The position numbers and the translations under genes were made by a program. The notes under the pieces are model-generated. The model did no database searches and was not told the DNA's origin. It worked only from the letters and a program-made list of their open reading frames with translations. Below, one piece after another: positions 44,595 through 53,420 of a DNA stretch of 64,000 nucleotides. The stretch is taken from positions 23,879 through 87,878 of the forward strand of contig CAVSIX010000012.1 of assembly GCA_963728195.1 (NCBI GenBank). Reading direction: 5' to 3'. This stretch comes from Sva-07 sp963728195 (GTDB lineage Bacteria; Actinomycetota; Acidimicrobiia; Acidimicrobiales; Ilumatobacteraceae). How positions within the stretch are numbered: position 1 is the first letter of the stretch; every line of letters starts with the position of its first letter.

Positions 44595-45441
44595 CCGTGG
44601 CGCCGTCTGCGGTGCGGAAGTCCACCGATTGCAGTTCGCCGAGGTAGATGCACAACGATCGGACGTGGATCAGCTCGTCGGTTCGGATCCGTTCGATGAT
44701 CTCGGCGGCGAGCTCGGCGCCGGACCGGTTGTCGACGAACACGTCGGGCGACCGGAGAATCTCCTGGGCCTCGGCGAAGCCCAGTTCAGCGCGGAACTCG
44801 ATGACGAGCAGGTTCGCGAGCAGCGAGATCAGCCCCTCGATCTCGGGTGGCAGCTCGGGCATGTAGCGCGTGCCGGCATCCGGGCGGCCGATGTTCTCCG
44901 GCGGTTCGGCGTCGGCGTACGCATCGGCACCGAAGGCCAGATCGCGTGCGAGGAACCACATCGCGTCGTGGCCGCCGATGCCGAGGTCGGGCTGGCCGCC
45001 CTCGTCGAGGCCGTGGGCGAGCAGGAGACCTCCACCCAGGTGGCCGATCGCCATCTCGGAGATGTTCTCGACGATGACGGGCTGCAGGTCGGGGAATGTG
45101 ACGTCGGCGAGCAACCGACCGCGGGCCTCGATCTTGCCGGTGACCGTGAGCTGGTCCCAGAACCACCGGCCGAGACCGTTGCGCAGCAGCACACGTTGCT
45201 GCTCGACGGTGACCGCGCGGGTACCCGCCAGCAGCGACGAGTCGGCATCGAAGACGTCGCCTCCGCGGTCGCGTAATGCCTGCGCCCATGCGTCGAGCGC
45301 CGGCTCGCGTACGAACGCCCGGGGAGGCTGGTAGGCGCCGCAGCGATCGATGCCGCCGTGGACCCGTTGCCCGAGGATCAGATGGGGAGCAAGGTCCGGA
45401 TGGTCGGCCACGAGTTCGGCCTCGGAATAGACGAGTTGCAC
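44425..45441 (-). CDS. Hypothetical protein with a short acidic-His motif
   Basis: About 338 residues (from GTG 45441, with TAGTGT 8 bases upstream; a GTG at 45453 is an alternative). It is soluble, helix-rich, and contains IRTDELIHVRSLC near residue 265, where Asp/Glu/His spacing is reminiscent of a ferritin-like metal site. It has no recognised family. It diverges from a lipoprotein gene and its end overlaps the DUF2817 remnant. Confidence 0.65.
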   Translation of the reverse strand: MQLVYSEAELVADHPDLAPHLILGQRVHGGIDRCGAYQPPRAFVREPALDAWAQALRDRGGDVFDADSSLLAGTRAVTVEQQRVLLRNGLGRWFWDQLTVTGKIEARGRLLADVTFPDLQPVIVENISEMAIGHLGGGLLLAHGLDEGGQPDLGIGGHDAMWFLARDLAFGADAYADAEPPENIGRPDAGTRYMPELPPEIEGLISLLANLLVIEFRAELGFAEAQEILRSPDVFVDNRSGAELAAEIIERIRTDELIHVRSLCIYLGELQSVDFRTADGATVSGRELFGRFWDGMVHWATVEQPRLNAERVRQELDDYVGTHPDADRIRAEIAAAAS

Positions 45442-45499
45442 GAGCGACCACACTATTCGCGCCGCTCGGCTCGCCCGGCCCCGTGCCTACGATCGAACG

Positions 45500-46456
45500 A
45501 TGCGTCGACGTGACCACCTGCTCGTCGCAACCCTGGCGTTCGCCGTCGTGTCGTGTGCGACGAGCGGTGCGTCGGCGGTCGAACTGTGCAGGGAGGCGAC
45601 CCCCTCTGCGCTGGGCACGGTGCAGAACCCAGTGCTCGACGAGGCGTCGGGACTGGTGGCCAGCCGGCGTCACCCAGGTGTCCTGTGGGCGCACGATGAC
45701 GGCTCGACGGCCGGAGTGTTCGCACTCGGCGCCGATGGCAGCGATCTCGGCTTCCATCCCGTCATGGTCGACGGGGCGATCGACGTCGAGGACATCGCAA
45801 TGCGATCGGGACCGGATGGCGACGAGATCCTGCTCGGCGACATCGGCGACAACGAGGCGGTGCGGCCGTCGATCCGCATCTACCGATTCGCCGAACCCGA
45901 CCCTGGTGTCACCGCCGCAGTCACCGACGTCGAGGTGCTCGAGTTCGTCTACCCGGACGGGCCGCACAACGCCGAGGTGTTGCTCGTCGACGACGCCGGT
46001 GACCGCATCGTGATCGTCACCAAGGAGCAACGCGAGGTCGATGGTGTCCCGACGGGATTCGGGCCGACCGCACCGTCCTTCGTGTTCGAGGGGCCGCTCG
46101 ACGGGCACGAAGCGGGACCGGTCGAACTGATCGCTGCCGGCACGCTCGACGCTCCCCTGCTCGAGACCCGCACCGTCTCACCCACACAGCATCCGAGCAC
46201 CGTGCTCGGATTCGGCGGCGTGCCGACCGGCGGCGACGTCACCGCCGACGGATCGCTGATCGCACTGCGAACCTACGAAGCGATCTGGGTCTGGGACCGT
46301 CCGGCCGGCCGGAGCGTCGCCGAATCGCTGACGTCGGAGCCGTGCCAGGTGCAGGCGGCGCCCGAACGCCAGGGTGAAGCGGTCGCCTTCCTCGACGGTG
46401 CACTGCTCACGGTGAGCGAGGGCGTCAACCCGTCGCTGTTCCGGCTCGGGCCCTGA
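45500..46456 (+). CDS. Secreted lipoprotein, probable beta-propeller
   Basis: A 318-residue exported protein. The signal peptide ends in AVVSC, a permissible lipobox with Cys19 as lipidated residue. The body contains beta-rich repeats of the type EDIAMR...GDIGDNEAVRPSIRIYRF, consistent with a propeller-like or phytase-like fold. TACGAT lies 6 bases before the ATG. Substrate unknown. It precedes queF by 31 bases. Confidence 0.75.
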   Translation: MRRRDHLLVATLAFAVVSCATSGASAVELCREATPSALGTVQNPVLDEASGLVASRRHPGVLWAHDDGSTAGVFALGADGSDLGFHPVMVDGAIDVEDIAMRSGPDGDEILLGDIGDNEAVRPSIRIYRFAEPDPGVTAAVTDVEVLEFVYPDGPHNAEVLLVDDAGDRIVIVTKEQREVDGVPTGFGPTAPSFVFEGPLDGHEAGPVELIAAGTLDAPLLETRTVSPTQHPSTVLGFGGVPTGGDVTADGSLIALRTYEAIWVWDRPAGRSVAESLTSEPCQVQAAPERQGEAVAFLDGALLTVSEGVNPSLFRLGP

Positions 46457-46487
46457 GCGGCGCCGGGAGGCCGGTACCCTGCGCCAG

Positions 46488-46889
46488 ATGCCGAGCGACG
46501 ACGAGCCGGAAGACCGCGAGCTGACCGTGTTGGGTCGTACGGTCCGCCACGCCATCGACCACGTCGAGGTCTTTCCCGCACCCGCTGACGTGACCGTCGT
46601 GCGGATGACGAACGACGAGCTGACGTCGATGTGCCCCGTGACCCAGCAGCCGGATCTGGCGACCGTGGAGATCACCTACCGGCCCGACCGCTGGTGCGTC
46701 GAGTCCAAGAGCCTGAAGCTCTACCTGTGGGGCTTCCGCGACCGGGCGGTGTTCGTCGAAGCGCTCGCCGCCGAGATCGCCGGTGAAATCATGGAGACCG
46801 CACAGCCCCACACCGTGACGGTCGTGATCACACAGCGGCCGCGCGGTGGCATCGAGGTCCAGGCGACGGCCGAGCGGAGCCGGTCGTGA
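46488..46889 (+). CDS. queF: 7-cyano-7-deazaguanine reductase (QueF)
   Basis: A 133-residue unimodular QueF. Catalytic Cys49 lies in SMCPVTQQPD and the substrate-binding motif reads CVESKSLKLYLW. The enzyme reduces preQ0 to preQ1 with NADPH in queuosine synthesis. Asp56, next in the active site, is present. TACCCT lies 7 bases before the ATG. No other queuosine genes are in the window. It overlaps the phosphatase gene by 4 bases. Confidence 0.9.
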   Translation: MPSDDEPEDRELTVLGRTVRHAIDHVEVFPAPADVTVVRMTNDELTSMCPVTQQPDLATVEITYRPDRWCVESKSLKLYLWGFRDRAVFVEALAAEIAGEIMETAQPHTVTVVITQRPRGGIEVQATAERSRS

Positions 46890-47548
46890 CCGCGACCACG
46901 CTCGTGTTGATCCGACACGGCGAATCGAACGTCACCGTCGATCGTGTGATCGGTGGATACCGCTCGTGCAGCGGTCTGTCCGACCTCGGACGTCGGCAGG
47001 CCGGCCGGCTCCGCGAGCGACTCACCACGACCGGCGAGCTCACGCCCGACGTCGTGATCGCCAGCAACTTCCGACGGGCCATCGAGACGGCCGAGGTGAT
47101 CGCACCGGCGTTGGGCGACCTGGAGGTCGACATCGAAGCGGGCTTCGGCGAACATGATCCGGGCCCCGAGATCGACGGCATGACGTTCGACGCCTACGTC
47201 GAGCGGTTCGGTCGGCCCGACTGGAGCGATCCGCATGTCGACGTGTTCCCGGGCGGCGAGACGATCGCTGCCTTCCACGCTCGTGTCGGCGCGGCGCTCG
47301 GCCGGTTGTTCGAGGACCACCGCGGCAAGTCGATCGTGGTCGCCTGTCACGGCGGCGTCGTCGACGCCACGTTCCGTCACCTGTTGCGTACGGCGTCGAC
47401 CGGCGGGTTCGAGCTGCACACGCTGAACACGTCGATCACCGAGTTCACGGCGGCGCCCTCCGGCGAGTGGCGCCTGCGGCGCTACAACGACGCAGCGCAC
47501 CTGCACGGTCTGCCGCCAGAGACGCCGCGCTCGACGCCCACGTCCTGA
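46886..47548 (+). CDS. Histidine phosphatase-superfamily protein
   Basis: A 220-residue phosphoglycerate-mutase-like phosphatase. The phosphorylated His lies in LIRHGESN at the N-terminus, and VACHGGVVDA gives the second His. It uses the GTG overlapping queF. The superfamily acts on many phospho-compounds, so the substrate is not given by the sequence. Linkage with queF may be only positional. Confidence 0.87.
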   Translation: MTATTLVLIRHGESNVTVDRVIGGYRSCSGLSDLGRRQAGRLRERLTTTGELTPDVVIASNFRRAIETAEVIAPALGDLEVDIEAGFGEHDPGPEIDGMTFDAYVERFGRPDWSDPHVDVFPGGETIAAFHARVGAALGRLFEDHRGKSIVVACHGGVVDATFRHLLRTASTGGFELHTLNTSITEFTAAPSGEWRLRRYNDAAHLHGLPPETPRSTPTS

Positions 47549-47593
47549 ACCGCTGTCGGGCGGCGCAGGTCCGGTTCCGGCGCGGCGCCCTCG

Positions 47594-48061
47594 TCAGCCG
47601 CGACCGACGAGGCGCCAGTTCGCGCGGACGACGGTCTCGCGTTCGGCGCGACGAAGCCGGAGGATCTCGACGCCTCGCTCGAGGAGCGCTCGGTGCCGAG
47701 GATCACCCATGCACGCCTCGATCGCACAGGAGAGCGCCTCGGACATCAGGTTGTAGTCGCCGGCGAGATCGTCGAGATGCAGCGATCCGCTGCGACCGGC
47801 GCGACCGGCTTCGACCGCAGCCCTCGTGGCCTCGTCGCCGGTGAGCTCGGCGACGTCACCGGCGTAGGCGTCGATCTCGTCGATCTCCTCGAGCATCCAG
47901 GCGATCTCGGAGTCGGCGCGCACGGCGCACTGCTCCAAGATGATGTCGATCTGCTCGAGCGTCACCCGCGCCGTGGCGCCGTGGACCTCGGGCGCGACGA
48001 CCTCGGTGAGTTCGTGGCGCACGTCGCGCAGGAGTTGGGCGGTGGTGGGACGCACGATCAT
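47594..48061 (-). CDS. Hypothetical helical protein paired with the APH-like kinase
   Basis: A 155-residue all-helical acidic protein (LLRDVRHELTEVV..., LEEIDEIDAYAGDVAELTG) ending in a basic helix (LRLRRAERETVVRANWRL). Its ATG overlaps the stop of the kinase gene by 4 bases, so the two are translationally coupled. Such small proteins often accompany APH-type kinases linked to acyl-CoA metabolism. No motif of known function. Confidence 0.7.
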   Translation of the reverse strand: MIVRPTTAQLLRDVRHELTEVVAPEVHGATARVTLEQIDIILEQCAVRADSEIAWMLEEIDEIDAYAGDVAELTGDEATRAAVEAGRAGRSGSLHLDDLAGDYNLMSEALSCAIEACMGDPRHRALLERGVEILRLRRAERETVVRANWRLVGRG

Positions 48062-49122
48062 GACGCGGCTCCTTCTGCGGTCGCCGCCATCGCATCGAAG
48101 GCGGCCTGCATCCCGGCGATCGCCGCAATGAAGTTGTCGTGGCCGAACGAAATCGAGCCGATCTGCAGCGCCGTCATCGCTCCGGAGTTCTCGCCGAGTG
48201 CGAACTTGTCGAGTTGCGCCGAGATCGTGCCGAGGATCTTGATCGACGACAACACCGTGAAGTAGCCGACGGTCAGCTGGTTGACCTCTGCTTCGCCGAA
48301 GCCAGATGCCTCCCGGTACGCCGCGAGGAACGCCTCGGGGTCGGCCTCGTAGAGATTGGGGCCGGCGGCCGTCGAGTAGATGTTGTACCAGCCGAGGTCC
48401 TCGCGGGGGTCGCCGATGGCTGCGAACTCCCAGTCGACGACGAGGTAGTCGTCGTCGTGGTCGATCATCACGTTGGGTGCCTGCGGATCGCCGTGGGTGA
48501 GCCGCAGCGGGAGCGGCGGCGGCTTGTTGGCGTCGAGCCACGCCGCGATGTATCGCCACGTGGGATCGCTGTTCACGCTGGCTGCCTCGTACCGACGCCA
48601 GGTTGCGATCAGGTCGTCGATGCGGGCCTCCCAGCTCTCGGGCCGTGCCATCCGTGCGGGGAGCTGGTCAGGGGTGATCGTGTGGATCTTGCCCCACAGC
48701 CGTGCGAGCCGTGTCGGATGATCCCCGTACTCGGCGAGTTCCTCGATCAGCGACTGGAGCGACCCGCCGGTGACGTGGTCCATCACGATCGCCTTCGTAC
48801 CGAGGTGCTCGCCGGTCGCGTCGTAGTACCGCGCCGGAGGAATCGGGATCACGCCGAGCTCGGTGAGGGCCTCGAGCACGGCCCATTCGTGATCGCGGTC
48901 GGTCTCGATCATCGAGTGGCCGGGCGGCGGGTCGCCGCGCAGCACCACGTTCTCCTCCAACGAGATGCCGTCGCTGCTGTAGCGAACCCGGGCTCTGGCC
49001 ATCGAACGGCTGTAGCCGCCCGACATCGGCTCGTACTCGATGACCTCGATCGACTCGACGTCGTGGCGATGCCGTCGGAGGAAATCTGCCAACCGGGTCG
49101 GCATGGCCTCGATGTCGTGCAC
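48058..49122 (-). CDS. APH-family phosphotransferase (acyl-CoA-associated type)
   Basis: A 354-residue kinase-like protein. The catalytic loop HGDPQAPNVMID and metal motif VDWEFAAIGDP are intact, and the ATP-binding region includes VMDHVTGGSL. This subgroup resembles the kinase part of ACAD10/11 that phosphorylates 4-hydroxyacyl-CoAs; aminoglycoside resistance is not implied. GTG 49122 is chosen because AGAGGGGG lies 5 bases upstream. It follows aacS in the operon. Confidence 0.85.
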   Translation of the reverse strand: MHDIEAMPTRLADFLRRHRHDVESIEVIEYEPMSGGYSRSMARARVRYSSDGISLEENVVLRGDPPPGHSMIETDRDHEWAVLEALTELGVIPIPPARYYDATGEHLGTKAIVMDHVTGGSLQSLIEELAEYGDHPTRLARLWGKIHTITPDQLPARMARPESWEARIDDLIATWRRYEAASVNSDPTWRYIAAWLDANKPPPLPLRLTHGDPQAPNVMIDHDDDYLVVDWEFAAIGDPREDLGWYNIYSTAAGPNLYEADPEAFLAAYREASGFGEAEVNQLTVGYFTVLSSIKILGTISAQLDKFALGENSGAMTALQIGSISFGHDNFIAAIAGMQAAFDAMAATAEGAAS

Positions 49123-49150
49123 GTGAACCCCCTCTGTTCGTGGGGTGACA

Positions 49151-51145
49151 CTAGTGTGCTGACCGCCGGCGAAGCGCTGCCACCTCTGCGATCGCCACGA
49201 GTGACCGGGGCTCTTCGAGCGAACCGGGACTGGCAACGGTCGCCGGTTCGGCGCCGAGCAGGATTCGTTTGACGGGCAGTTCGAGCTTCTTGCCCGAGCG
49301 CGTGGTCGGAATGTGCTCGACTCGATGGATCTCGTCGGGGACGTGTCGCGGTGACAGTTCCGAACGCAGCCGCGACCGGAGCGTGTTCCGCAGCTCATCG
49401 TCGAGCCGTGAAGGCGGTGCCAGCGTGACGAAGAGCACCAGCTCACCTGGCCCGTCACCCGATGGGTCCTCCAGATGCACGACCAAGCTGTCGGTGACCT
49501 CTTCGAGTTCGTCGAGCGCTCGATAGAACTCTGCCGTGCCGATGCGCACGCCGCCGCGGTTGAGCGTGGCGTCGGAGCGGCCGCTGATGATGCAGGATCC
49601 GCGTGCCGTGATCGTGATCCAATCGCCGTGGCGCCAGACGCCCGGCGGGTCGTCGAAGTACGCCGCTCGATAGCGGGATCCGTCGTCGTCACCCCAGAAG
49701 GCGACGGGCATCGACGGCATCGGAGCCGTCAGCACCAGTTCGCCTTGCTGTTCGACGACCGAGCGATCGCCGTCGTCGAACGCCTCCACCGCTGCGCCGA
49801 GATACCGGCACGAGATCTCCCCTTCCCACACCGGTGTGAGAGGACTGCCTCCGACGAATGCCGTACAGACGTCGGTGCCGCCGCTGATCGATGACAGCAT
49901 CACGTCGTCGTCGAAGACGTCGTACACCCATCGGTACACCGGCGCGGGCAGCGGCGCACCCGTCGAGCCGATGACCCGCAAACGGGACATGTTGAAGTCC
50001 TCGCCCGGGCGAAGATCGGCACGGCGCGCCGCAGTGAGCAGTGGTGCGCCGGCGCCGAACCAGGTCACGTCGGCCTCGCCGGCAACTTGCCACAGTGTCG
50101 CCGGGCCGTCTGCGCCGGGGTCACCGTCGAAGGCGACCACGGTCGCGCCGACGAGCAGGCCCCCGACGAGGTAGTTCCACATCATCCAGCCGGTCGTCGT
50201 GAACCAGAAGAAGGTGTCGTCGGGGCCCATGTCGGCATGCAGGCCCAGCACCTTCAGATGCTCGACGAGCAGCCCGCCGTGAGCGTGCACGATCGCCTTG
50301 GGCACGCCGGTGGTGCCCGACGAATACAGGACGTACAGCGGATGGTCGGCCGGTACCTGCTCGAACGTCAGCGGCGCCGTCTCCGACGTGAACTCGGCCC
50401 AGCTGACCACGCCCTCTGCCGTCGACACGTCCGGATACGCCAGCACCACGGTTGCACTCAGGGTGCGCAGGGCCGAGCGGATCTCGGCGAGCTCGGCGTC
50501 GCGCCGGATCTCACGATCTCCGTACCGGTAGCCGTCGACGGCGATCAGCACGGTGGGTTCGACCTGGCCGAACCGGTCGAGCACGGCGTGTACCCCGAAC
50601 TCGGGAGCGCACGACGTCCACACCGCACCGAGGCTGGCGGCGGCGAGGAATGCAGCGATCGCCTCGGGGACGTTCGGCAGGTACGCGGCCACGCGATCCC
50701 CTCGCCCCACCCCGAGTCGCACGAGGCCCGCCCGGGCTCGGGCGACCTGGTCGCGCAGGTCGTCGCGGCTCCACTCGCTCGGACCCACGGTCTGCGACCG
50801 GCCGATCACCGCGCACTGGCTCCCGCGAAACGACAGGGCTCGTTCGGCGTAGTTGAGGCGAGCACCCTCGAACCAGCGTGCACCGGGCATCTCGTGCGTC
50901 GACAACACCTGGGTGTACGACACGCTGGCACCGACGTCGAAGAAGTCCCAGATGGCGGCCCAGAATCCCTCGAGGTCCTCGACCGACCAGTGCCACAGTT
51001 CCTCGTAGTCGTCGAATCGGCGTCCGGCGCGCGCGCCCGCCACGTCCATGAACTGGCCGAGCCGGCTGGTGCGGCGAGCGTCGGACGCCGGCACCCACAA
51101 CGGAGGCGGTCCGTCCCTCATCGAACCCACCGCGACATGTGACAC
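49151..51145 (-). CDS. aacS: Acetoacetyl-CoA synthetase
   Basis: A 664-residue acyl-adenylate-forming enzyme. The P-loop YSSGTTGVPK, the A5-type SGGTDVC and A8-type GRSDATLNRGG motifs, and the acetylation-prone Lys in SGKKLELPVK are in order. The length and N-terminal WHWSVEDLEGFWAA region fit acetoacetyl-CoA synthetase, not acetyl-CoA synthetase. It activates acetoacetate and so follows naturally from a branched-chain oxoacid pathway. GTG 51145 is the likely start; ATG 51121 is possible, since the leader contains a repeat. Confidence 0.88.
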   Translation of the reverse strand: MSHVAVGSMRDGPPPLWVPASDARRTSRLGQFMDVAGARAGRRFDDYEELWHWSVEDLEGFWAAIWDFFDVGASVSYTQVLSTHEMPGARWFEGARLNYAERALSFRGSQCAVIGRSQTVGPSEWSRDDLRDQVARARAGLVRLGVGRGDRVAAYLPNVPEAIAAFLAAASLGAVWTSCAPEFGVHAVLDRFGQVEPTVLIAVDGYRYGDREIRRDAELAEIRSALRTLSATVVLAYPDVSTAEGVVSWAEFTSETAPLTFEQVPADHPLYVLYSSGTTGVPKAIVHAHGGLLVEHLKVLGLHADMGPDDTFFWFTTTGWMMWNYLVGGLLVGATVVAFDGDPGADGPATLWQVAGEADVTWFGAGAPLLTAARRADLRPGEDFNMSRLRVIGSTGAPLPAPVYRWVYDVFDDDVMLSSISGGTDVCTAFVGGSPLTPVWEGEISCRYLGAAVEAFDDGDRSVVEQQGELVLTAPMPSMPVAFWGDDDGSRYRAAYFDDPPGVWRHGDWITITARGSCIISGRSDATLNRGGVRIGTAEFYRALDELEEVTDSLVVHLEDPSGDGPGELVLFVTLAPPSRLDDELRNTLRSRLRSELSPRHVPDEIHRVEHIPTTRSGKKLELPVKRILLGAEPATVASPGSLEEPRSLVAIAEVAALRRRSAH

Positions 51146-51153
51146 GACATGTG
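51133..51153. repeat. Two 9-bp direct repeats (CGACATGTG) at the aacS start
   Basis: CGACATGTG occurs at 51133-51141 and 51145-51153, spaced 12 bases apart, each with the palindrome ACATGT. They span the GTG start and the 19-base gap to the E2 gene. Confidence 0.5.
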
Positions 51154-51164
51154 AATGGCATCCT

Positions 51165-52409
51165 TCACTCGACGAACAGCAGTGCGGGCGTCTCGAGCAG
51201 CGTCTTGAGGCGTTGGACGAACCGTGCCGCGTCCCAGCCGTCGACCATGCGGTGGTCGAAGCTCGACGAGAGATTGATCATCTTGCGCGGTTGGAACGTT
51301 CCGTCACGCCAGATCGGCCGCACCTCCATCTTGTTGACACCGATGATCGCGACCTCGGGTGCATTCAGGATCGGGGTCGTGACCACCCCGCCGAGTGCGC
51401 CGAGGGAGGTGATCGTGATCGTCGAACCCGACAGCTCGCCCCGGGTGGCGGTCGCGCTGCGCGCAGCCTCTGTGACGCGGGCGATCTCGGCGGCGACGGC
51501 GCGTAGGTTCAGGGCCTCTGCGTGTCGGAGCACCGGCACCAGCAGACCCTGGTCGGTCTGCGTCGCGATACCGACGTGGACGGCGGCGTGGAGCGTGAGC
51601 GTCTGGGATGCGTGGTCGTAGTGAGCGTTGATCTCGGGGTGCTCCCGACACGCGACGACGATCGCTCGCACGATGAACGGCAGCATCGTGAGTCGACCTC
51701 GGCCGTCGTCGGGTGCGTTGAGCTCGGAGCGGAGCGCTTCGAGTTCGGTGACGTCGACCGCCTCGACGTACGTGATGTGCGGGATGTCGGACCAGGTGGT
51801 GGACAGTCGCTCGGCGATCCTGCGCCGCACACCGCGTACGGGTTCGACCCGCGGGTCGCCGGACGCACGCTCGGACGAATCTGCGAACGATGGCCTCCCT
51901 CCGACCAGCAGCCGGTCCAGATCGGCATGGACGACCCGCCCGTCGGGTCCGGACCCCGAGACGGCGCTGAGATCGATGCCGAGTTCGTCCGCGCGACGGC
52001 GGACCGCCGGTGATGCCGTGAAGCGCCCGTCGTGTCCCGTGCCGGCGGTCGGCGACGGCTCGGCTCGTGACTGCGACGTCGCCTCGGCGGCATCCGACGG
52101 CTCCGCACCAGGTGCCAGCTGGTGCGTTTCGTCCCGTGGTTCGGCGGTCGGCTGTGGCGTCACGTCGCCGGAGGTCTCGATCCCGATGAGGACCGTGCCG
52201 ACCGCGAGCACGTCGCCCGCCTCGCCGTACCGTGCGACGACGGTCCCGGTCACCGGCGGCGACACCTCGACGGTCGCCTTGTCGGTCAACACCTCAGCGA
52301 GGACCGTGTCGGGAGTGACCTCGTCGCCGACGTCGACCAGCCACTCGACGATCTCTGCCTCTGCGACGCCCTCGCCGACGTCTGGGAGCTTCATCTCGTA
52401 GAGGCTCAC
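51165..52409 (-). CDS. 2-oxoacid dehydrogenase E2, dihydrolipoyl acyltransferase
   Basis: A 414-residue E2. An N-terminal lipoyl domain with Lys44 in TDKATVEVS is joined by a Glu/Pro/Ala-rich linker to a peripheral-subunit-binding domain (SPAVRRRADELGIDL) and the catalytic domain with FDHRMVDG. E1alpha and E1beta being separate points to the branched-chain type (BkdB) or a PDH of the alpha/beta form. GTG 52409 overlaps the E1beta stop. Confidence 0.9.
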   Translation of the reverse strand: MSLYEMKLPDVGEGVAEAEIVEWLVDVGDEVTPDTVLAEVLTDKATVEVSPPVTGTVVARYGEAGDVLAVGTVLIGIETSGDVTPQPTAEPRDETHQLAPGAEPSDAAEATSQSRAEPSPTAGTGHDGRFTASPAVRRRADELGIDLSAVSGSGPDGRVVHADLDRLLVGGRPSFADSSERASGDPRVEPVRGVRRRIAERLSTTWSDIPHITYVEAVDVTELEALRSELNAPDDGRGRLTMLPFIVRAIVVACREHPEINAHYDHASQTLTLHAAVHVGIATQTDQGLLVPVLRHAEALNLRAVAAEIARVTEAARSATATRGELSGSTITITSLGALGGVVTTPILNAPEVAIIGVNKMEVRPIWRDGTFQPRKMINLSSSFDHRMVDGWDAARFVQRLKTLLETPALLFVE

Positions 52410-53419
52410 GCCGCCACCACCTTGCGCATCGCCCGACCGACACGTTCGGGTCCGGGGAAGTACGACCACTCGTGCGCGTGCGGGTACGGCGTGTCGAAGC
52501 CGCACACCCGCACGACCGGCGTCTCCAGGTGGAAGAAACACCGCTCCTGGATCGTTGCGCTGAGTTCGGCGCCGAACCCCGACGTGATCGTCGCCTCGTG
52601 CATGACCAGCGCCCGCCCGGTCTTGCGCACCGACGCGACGATCGCATCGACGTCGAGCGGCATCAGAGTGCGCAGATCGATGATCTCGGCGTCGATCCCC
52701 TGCTCGTCGGCGGCGGCCTGCGCGACGTGCACCATGGTCCCGTAGGTGACGACCGTGAGATCGCTCCCCTCTCGGTGGACCCGCGCCTTGCCGAGCTCGA
52801 TCGTGTAGTGCCCTTCGGGAACGTCACCGAGCGGATGGGCCGACCAGGGCACGATCGGGCGATCGTGGTGCCCGTCGAAGGGCCCGTTGTAGAGCCGCTT
52901 CGGTTCGAGGAACACGACCGGATCCTCGTCCTCGATCGATGCGATCAGCAAGCCCTTCGCGTCGTACGGATTCGACACGGCGACGGTCTTGAGACCGGCC
53001 ACATGGGTGAACAGTGCCTCCGGGCTCTGGGAGTGGGTCTGTCCGCCGTAGATGCCACCTCCTGTCGGCATTCGGACCACCAGTGGCGCCGAGAAATCAC
53101 CCGCCGAGCGGTGTCGGAGCCGGGCGGCTTCGGAGACGATCTGGTCGTAGGCGGGGTACATGTAGTCGGCGAACTGGATCTCCACGCACGGCCGAAGGCC
53201 GTAGGCCGCCATCCCGATCGCTGCGCCGACGATGCCCGATTCACTGATCGGTGCGTCGAAGCACCGGTGATCGCCGAAGCGCTCCTGCAGCCCTTGGGTG
53301 CACCGGAACACACCGCCGAAGTACCCGACGTCCTCGCCGAACACGACCACACGATCGTCGCGTTCCATGGCGACCGCATGTGCGTCGCGGATCGCCTCGA
53401 TGATCGACATCGACGGCAC
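52406..53419 (-). CDS. 2-oxoacid dehydrogenase E1 beta subunit
   Basis: A transketolase-type E1 beta of about 337 residues. The MSIIEAIRDAHAVAMERD start, VVFGEDVG, the PISESGIVGAAIG cofactor region and MPTGGG are typical. It pairs with the upstream E1 alpha. GTG 53419 follows the E1 alpha stop by one base; ATG 53410 is an equally possible start. The order E1alpha-E1beta-E2 supports branched-chain 2-oxoacid dehydrogenase. Confidence 0.9.
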   Translation of the reverse strand: MPSMSIIEAIRDAHAVAMERDDRVVVFGEDVGYFGGVFRCTQGLQERFGDHRCFDAPISESGIVGAAIGMAAYGLRPCVEIQFADYMYPAYDQIVSEAARLRHRSAGDFSAPLVVRMPTGGGIYGGQTHSQSPEALFTHVAGLKTVAVSNPYDAKGLLIASIEDEDPVVFLEPKRLYNGPFDGHHDRPIVPWSAHPLGDVPEGHYTIELGKARVHREGSDLTVVTYGTMVHVAQAAADEQGIDAEIIDLRTLMPLDVDAIVASVRKTGRALVMHEATITSGFGAELSATIQERCFFHLETPVVRVCGFDTPYPHAHEWSYFPGPERVGRAMRKVVAA

Positions 53420-53420
53420 G

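Noticed and set aside
48058..49122. Aminoglycoside resistance gene
   Set aside because: Although the fold is APH, the sequence type and the operon with acetoacetyl-CoA synthetase fit the acyl-CoA-linked subgroup.
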